The notes below the pieces were generated by a model. The model was not told the DNA's origin. It made no database searches and was given only the letters and a program-made list of their open reading frames with translations. A program made the position numbers and the translations under genes. A DNA stretch of 64,000 nt, taken from Torreya grandis. Taxonomy: Eukaryota > Streptophyta > Pinopsida > Cupressales > Taxaceae. The stretch lies in assembly GCA_037957365.1 (NCBI GenBank), contig JARHVA010000397.1, forward strand, positions 3,168,501-3,232,500, in the 5' to 3' direction. Shown here in pieces: positions 60,251-64,000 of the stretch; position 1 is the first letter of the stretch; the number at the start of each line of letters is the position of its first letter.

Positions 60251-61635
60251 GCCTAATAAGGATAATTCACCATAAAAGGGTAAGCAACATTTAATTCCCT
60301 TTAATAAGTGGCCAATACTTGAGATACCATTACATAAAAGACATACAGTGGATTCCATGGAATCCTCATCTATTATGCACCATGTTTAAATATCTAGAGC
60401 ACCTAGGCATGTTCCTATTACTATTATTCTAAAAAAACTATAAATCACATAGATATGGGTCCCAAAAATCCCTACTACTCATATTATACTTTCAAAACCA
60501 TAAAATCTTATTACACATACATAAGGCATTACATATTCTATAGTAATAGATATTGCACCTATACACATTCCTTATCAATACCATAGATCCCTTACACCAG
60601 ATTCTAAGTGGGGAGATACCTATGACCATCCTTTGGATGAGATTATAGGATGAAATGTACACTTCATATATTCCAAAAATTCCAAAACATTTTTAAAAAT
60701 ATTTAAAATTCCTAAAACACTTTCGGCACCTATATATTATATTGGCTCCTTCACATATATGTGTTAGTTCCATGCTAATGGATGGCATACTAATTACTCC
60801 TACGTACATGTGTTACACTTATATTTGAGGGTGATACATTCATACACATATACATGATCTATTCTTATTTAAAATGTTAGGCCCTCCCTCTACTCATGTC
60901 ATATAGACATTGGGGGAATCCACCTCTATGATCAAGATATTTATACGTTATATAATTATATGGTCACTCTACATTATAATTTTTTGAGTTCATACATATA
61001 TTTACACATGCCTTTATCCATGATTATATCTTTCACATGGTACTTTATATTTTATTCACTTTACATTGTTTGATAACACATATATCCATGAGCTACTATG
61101 ATATGTTTATGTTGGTTGATTATGCTTTTTTTTATGTATTTCCTTGAGTGGCTTCCCTTGATATTGTCTTATTTATTAGATCATTTTAATATTTTCCTTT
61201 GTCTATGGGCCTTATGCTTATGTATGTGATTATTTAACATTTGAATATTTATTATATGAATATTTAAATATGTCATCCTTTCTTTTGTGGACTTTGGACT
61301 AAGTCATGTCCCTTCAACTATGAAACATTTGAACATGCCCCTTGTTTGTGGTCTCCTTGGACCATTGTGTGTTGACTTGATTTTGAGTGATCTTGTATGT
61401 GTACTTAATTTTAGCTTTAAGCTTGTACTATTACTATCTAGATGTTTCCACAATCCTTATCATGCATCTTAGGCCTTCATGTGATCACATTATCCTATGT
61501 GCTTTAAAGATACATTTACCTTGCCATGTTCTTCTTTATGTTACACAGTTCCATTTATAAATTATACAGTTGTCTTATCCTTTTGAGGTGAGGTAACTAC
61601 CAATTTTCATTCTTACCTCACATCAAAGGGTGAAT
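60251..61635 (+). other. Interior of element IV after protease, no pol
   Basis: A last coding-like patch (PIHIPYQYHRSLTPDSKWGD near 60.57 kb) is followed by non-coding sequence. No RT, RNase H or integrase motif on either strand. The ORF 61287-61472 has no recognisable domain. Confidence 0.5.
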
Positions 61636-61995
61636 CATATCAATGGTGGAATGTCATAGAAGCATGTTCTCAACATTTGGAACATTTTATAGATTTAATA
61701 AGGGGATGATTTGGAAGCATGTTCTCCCCATTTATTGATTATTTGGTACTTATAGTAGGCTTTATATTAATTTGGGGAATGTCATATAGTTATGGCTTCC
61801 ACACATTCATAGTTTTTAGATTCAGTGGGGACATGATTTGAAATCATGTTCTCCACACTTATTAAGTATTTAGCATCTCTAAATTATAGTGGGGGCATGT
61901 TTTAGAAACATGTTATCCACATTGGTACTTATTTAAGTTTTCATATTTATTATTATATAGTGGGGGTATGATTTTGAAGCATGCTCTCCATACAT
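61636..61995 (+). repeat. Hairpin-bearing repeat block in the 3' region of element IV
   Basis: Six degenerate units start near 61641, 61695, 61773, 61824, 61889 and 61960, with consensus GTGGGGGCATGATTTTGAAG plus CATGTTCTCCACAT. Most contain a short inverted repeat such as CATGATTTGAAATCATG and CATGTTTTAGAAACATG. Confidence 0.75.
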
Positions 61996-62811
61996 AGTTT
62001 TTGAATTGGCCAAAGTACACATTTATATAATTTAGATTTATAGTTGTGGTAGAATTATATATAGTGGTACCATTTTTATACATAGTTTTAGCATGAGACA
62101 TATCTAAGGAATATATCCTATGAAATGTGTGCATAATATTTAAAAATCCAAATAAGTTTTATATTTTAAAACTCTTCTATGGACTATTATCATATCATAG
62201 AATTTTACACACTGATACCCAAAATAGATTATTATTGACTGTATTAATCTAATCTACTATAGTAGTTTGTTCAATTTTGGTATGATTGAGGTGATTAAAT
62301 CACTAAATATCTCTAATTTTTTACGTTTGACTTGATTTTATCATTCATCCTCATCAGGTTATAAGTGTCATTGGGTTTTACAATTGTGCTAATCTCAACT
62401 ACTAGGTGGCAACTCACATTTTCTCCAAGGTTAGGGGCATGTACTTTCCAATCTATTTTTATCTATATATCCTTAGATATATGCACTTTTAAAATATATA
62501 TGTGTGTTTTTTTGTGTCCTAATATCAATTACAAATATTTACAAAGATACATCTTTTCAAATCAAATTTCTAATAGGCAATGCAACTATATCAATACACA
62601 GGTGTACTCTTAAACCTTGATCTTTCAATTTTAATAATTTAATTAATTTTAGTTATAGATTATATTCACTAATTATATAATATAACATTCTCTTGATTTT
62701 AGATCAATCATTTCTAAATCACTTAATTTTGGCTCGCATAAAGATAAAGTGTGTTATACACACCCAAGTATAAATTCCTTTGATTTAAACTAAAAATTTA
62801 ATTACTAGATT

Positions 62812-62823
62812 AAAAGAGGGAAA
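62812..62823 (+). other. Polypurine tract of element IV
   Basis: AAAAGAGGGAAA stands immediately before the TGTAGATG start of the 3' LTR. Confidence 0.75.
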
Positions 62824-64000
62824 TGTAGATGATATTTATGGATTATATAACACCTTAGTCTTATACACTTGGAAAATTAGACCTTGGTTGTTCCTCTCAA
62901 TTTTGGACATTTCCCACTTTTGGAAGTCTCACATATGTTATATCTTATGCCCCTTGGCCTATCTCTTGGTCCACACAATATTATGTTGATAACCCAAACC
63001 TTATATATTATTGAGAATGATTAATGCCTACTTATCTTCCACATATACAAGTTTTGAGCCTATACCTAATTTATTATTCCATGGACATTATTGTTTATGA
63101 TGGACAACTATGTCGATGCGGATGCCTTACTTCGATGCAGGTGTCTAGTATGATAAAGTCATCTAATTTTGTAATTAAACTTATATTAATGGTTAGATAA
63201 GTGATTTAATGTGAGTTTATTCTCCAAATGTATTGATATAAATATAAAATCAACCCTCCTTCATTCTTAACCTTAGAAAACCTAACATAGACCAAGGTAA
63301 CTTATCAAAGCATTCAAACAAGCACTCGATAAAGCAAAACATTTATTTTTTTTCCTATTTTTATATGAATCATAGGGAAAAAACATAATAGGTCTAAATT
63401 ACTAAATTAGTATCCTAAGAAAACAATTTTACAAATTACAAGATAGGTCACTATTGCACTTATCACATATTACATGATTCACACATCATCCAACACATAG
63501 AGGGAAATTACATCAATATAAGACCATTTTTAGAGCATTGTATATGTATGAATTACTAATTAATAGAGGGTTATTTTGGGTTATATCAACACTATGTGCC
63601 CACCAACCCATTTTTTCCCAAGGTCATTATGAAGATGAAGAACTAGAGTTTTATAATTTCATAAAGATTGATAGACCATGACCTAGATTTGAATACACTA
63701 GAGTGAAGGTGAAGTCAAACCCAAAATAATACAAGTGGTTGAATCCTCTTATAATAGGTATTCATTATAGGACATGTGTCAGGTTCAAACACTAGCATCA
63801 GTGCAACCATCTCATGTTGATGCAAGTGCCAACAACTACAAAGGCACTCAAAGCAAAATTTGGAAATTGTTTGAAAACCTTATTCTAGTCTGGTTCCTAA
63901 ATGTTCCACATATATAACTATCTCAACATAAAATATAGATAAATATATTAATTATTTATCATTACCATATCTAGCATAGTTATACGTACTATTTTTAGCC
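62824..64000 (+). repeat. 3' LTR of element IV, cut by the window end
   Basis: It aligns with 56677 to about 57868, so about four-fifths of the LTR is in the window. The core module is near 63501-63566, more worn than in the 5' copy. Confidence 0.8.

Larger units (their letters stand above)
56677..64000 (+). mobile_element. Element IV: gag-protease-only gypsy-type element, right end outside window
   Basis: 56677-58120 matches 62824-64000 as direct repeats, the latter cut by the window end. The 3' copy starts TGTAGATG after a polypurine tract (AAAAGAGGGAAA). The interior carries Gag and a Tat-type protease but no RT, RNase H or integrase. A repeat block (61640-61995) lies where element II also has a tandem repeat. 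It resembles the non-autonomous TR-GAG class in plan. It is inserted in element VII. Confidence 0.8.

Overview
The window reads as a heterochromatic or intergenic block of a large, AT-rich seed-plant genome. A conifer or other gymnosperm is my best guess, because most of the DNA is old, slowly decaying LTR retrotransposons nested in one another; this is an inference, since no host gene is present to test it. I see no host protein gene, tRNA, rRNA, CRISPR array or bacterial feature. Nearly all open reading frames are fragments or antisense shadows of retroelements.

Only one gene is intact: the 1356-residue polyprotein of a young Tnt1/Tork-like Ty1/Copia element (1447-7060, +). It has two 684-bp LTRs, an AAGTG target duplication, a primer site, a polypurine tract and all catalytic motifs. 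It sits in the 3' part of a very long, decayed Tat/Ogre-type Ty3/gypsy element on the minus strand (element I, from before base 1 to 28531), which keeps recognisable gag, protease, RT, two RNase H domains and integrase. Element I is also split by element II (17471-24997, +), a gypsy-type element with gag but no visible pol.

From 29143 to 42145 lies element III (minus strand, no recognisable pol). Its interior holds two long complementary dinucleotide tracts and one LTR of a second Copia family (33466-34623, -). Its 5' LTR is split by element V (35413-41389, +), a chromovirus whose pol is deleted after the start of RT. From 42146 to 56676 are worn remains: an unidentified minus-strand coding-like stretch beside a tRNA-iMet primer site, element VI (LTR from about 45383, gag/protease relics) and element VII (LTR ending near 55613). 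Element VII is interrupted by element IV (56677 to beyond the window end, +), a gag-protease-only element whose 3' LTR runs off the window.

Two system-level signals stand out. First, the young Copia carries an array of CCGACGTCGG-type palindromes in its U3, spaced 20/31/22/31 bp. Nearly the same motif recurs as 21-bp repeats inside its own coding region between integrase and RT, and a related motif occurs three times in the second, otherwise divergent Copia LTR. Second, elements II, IV, VI and VII share an LTR core module, and elements II, III, VI and VII share a TGGTGARCC-type primer site (that of IV is degenerate). This fits non-autonomous gag-only elements depending on a pol-bearing Tat-type partner such as element I.
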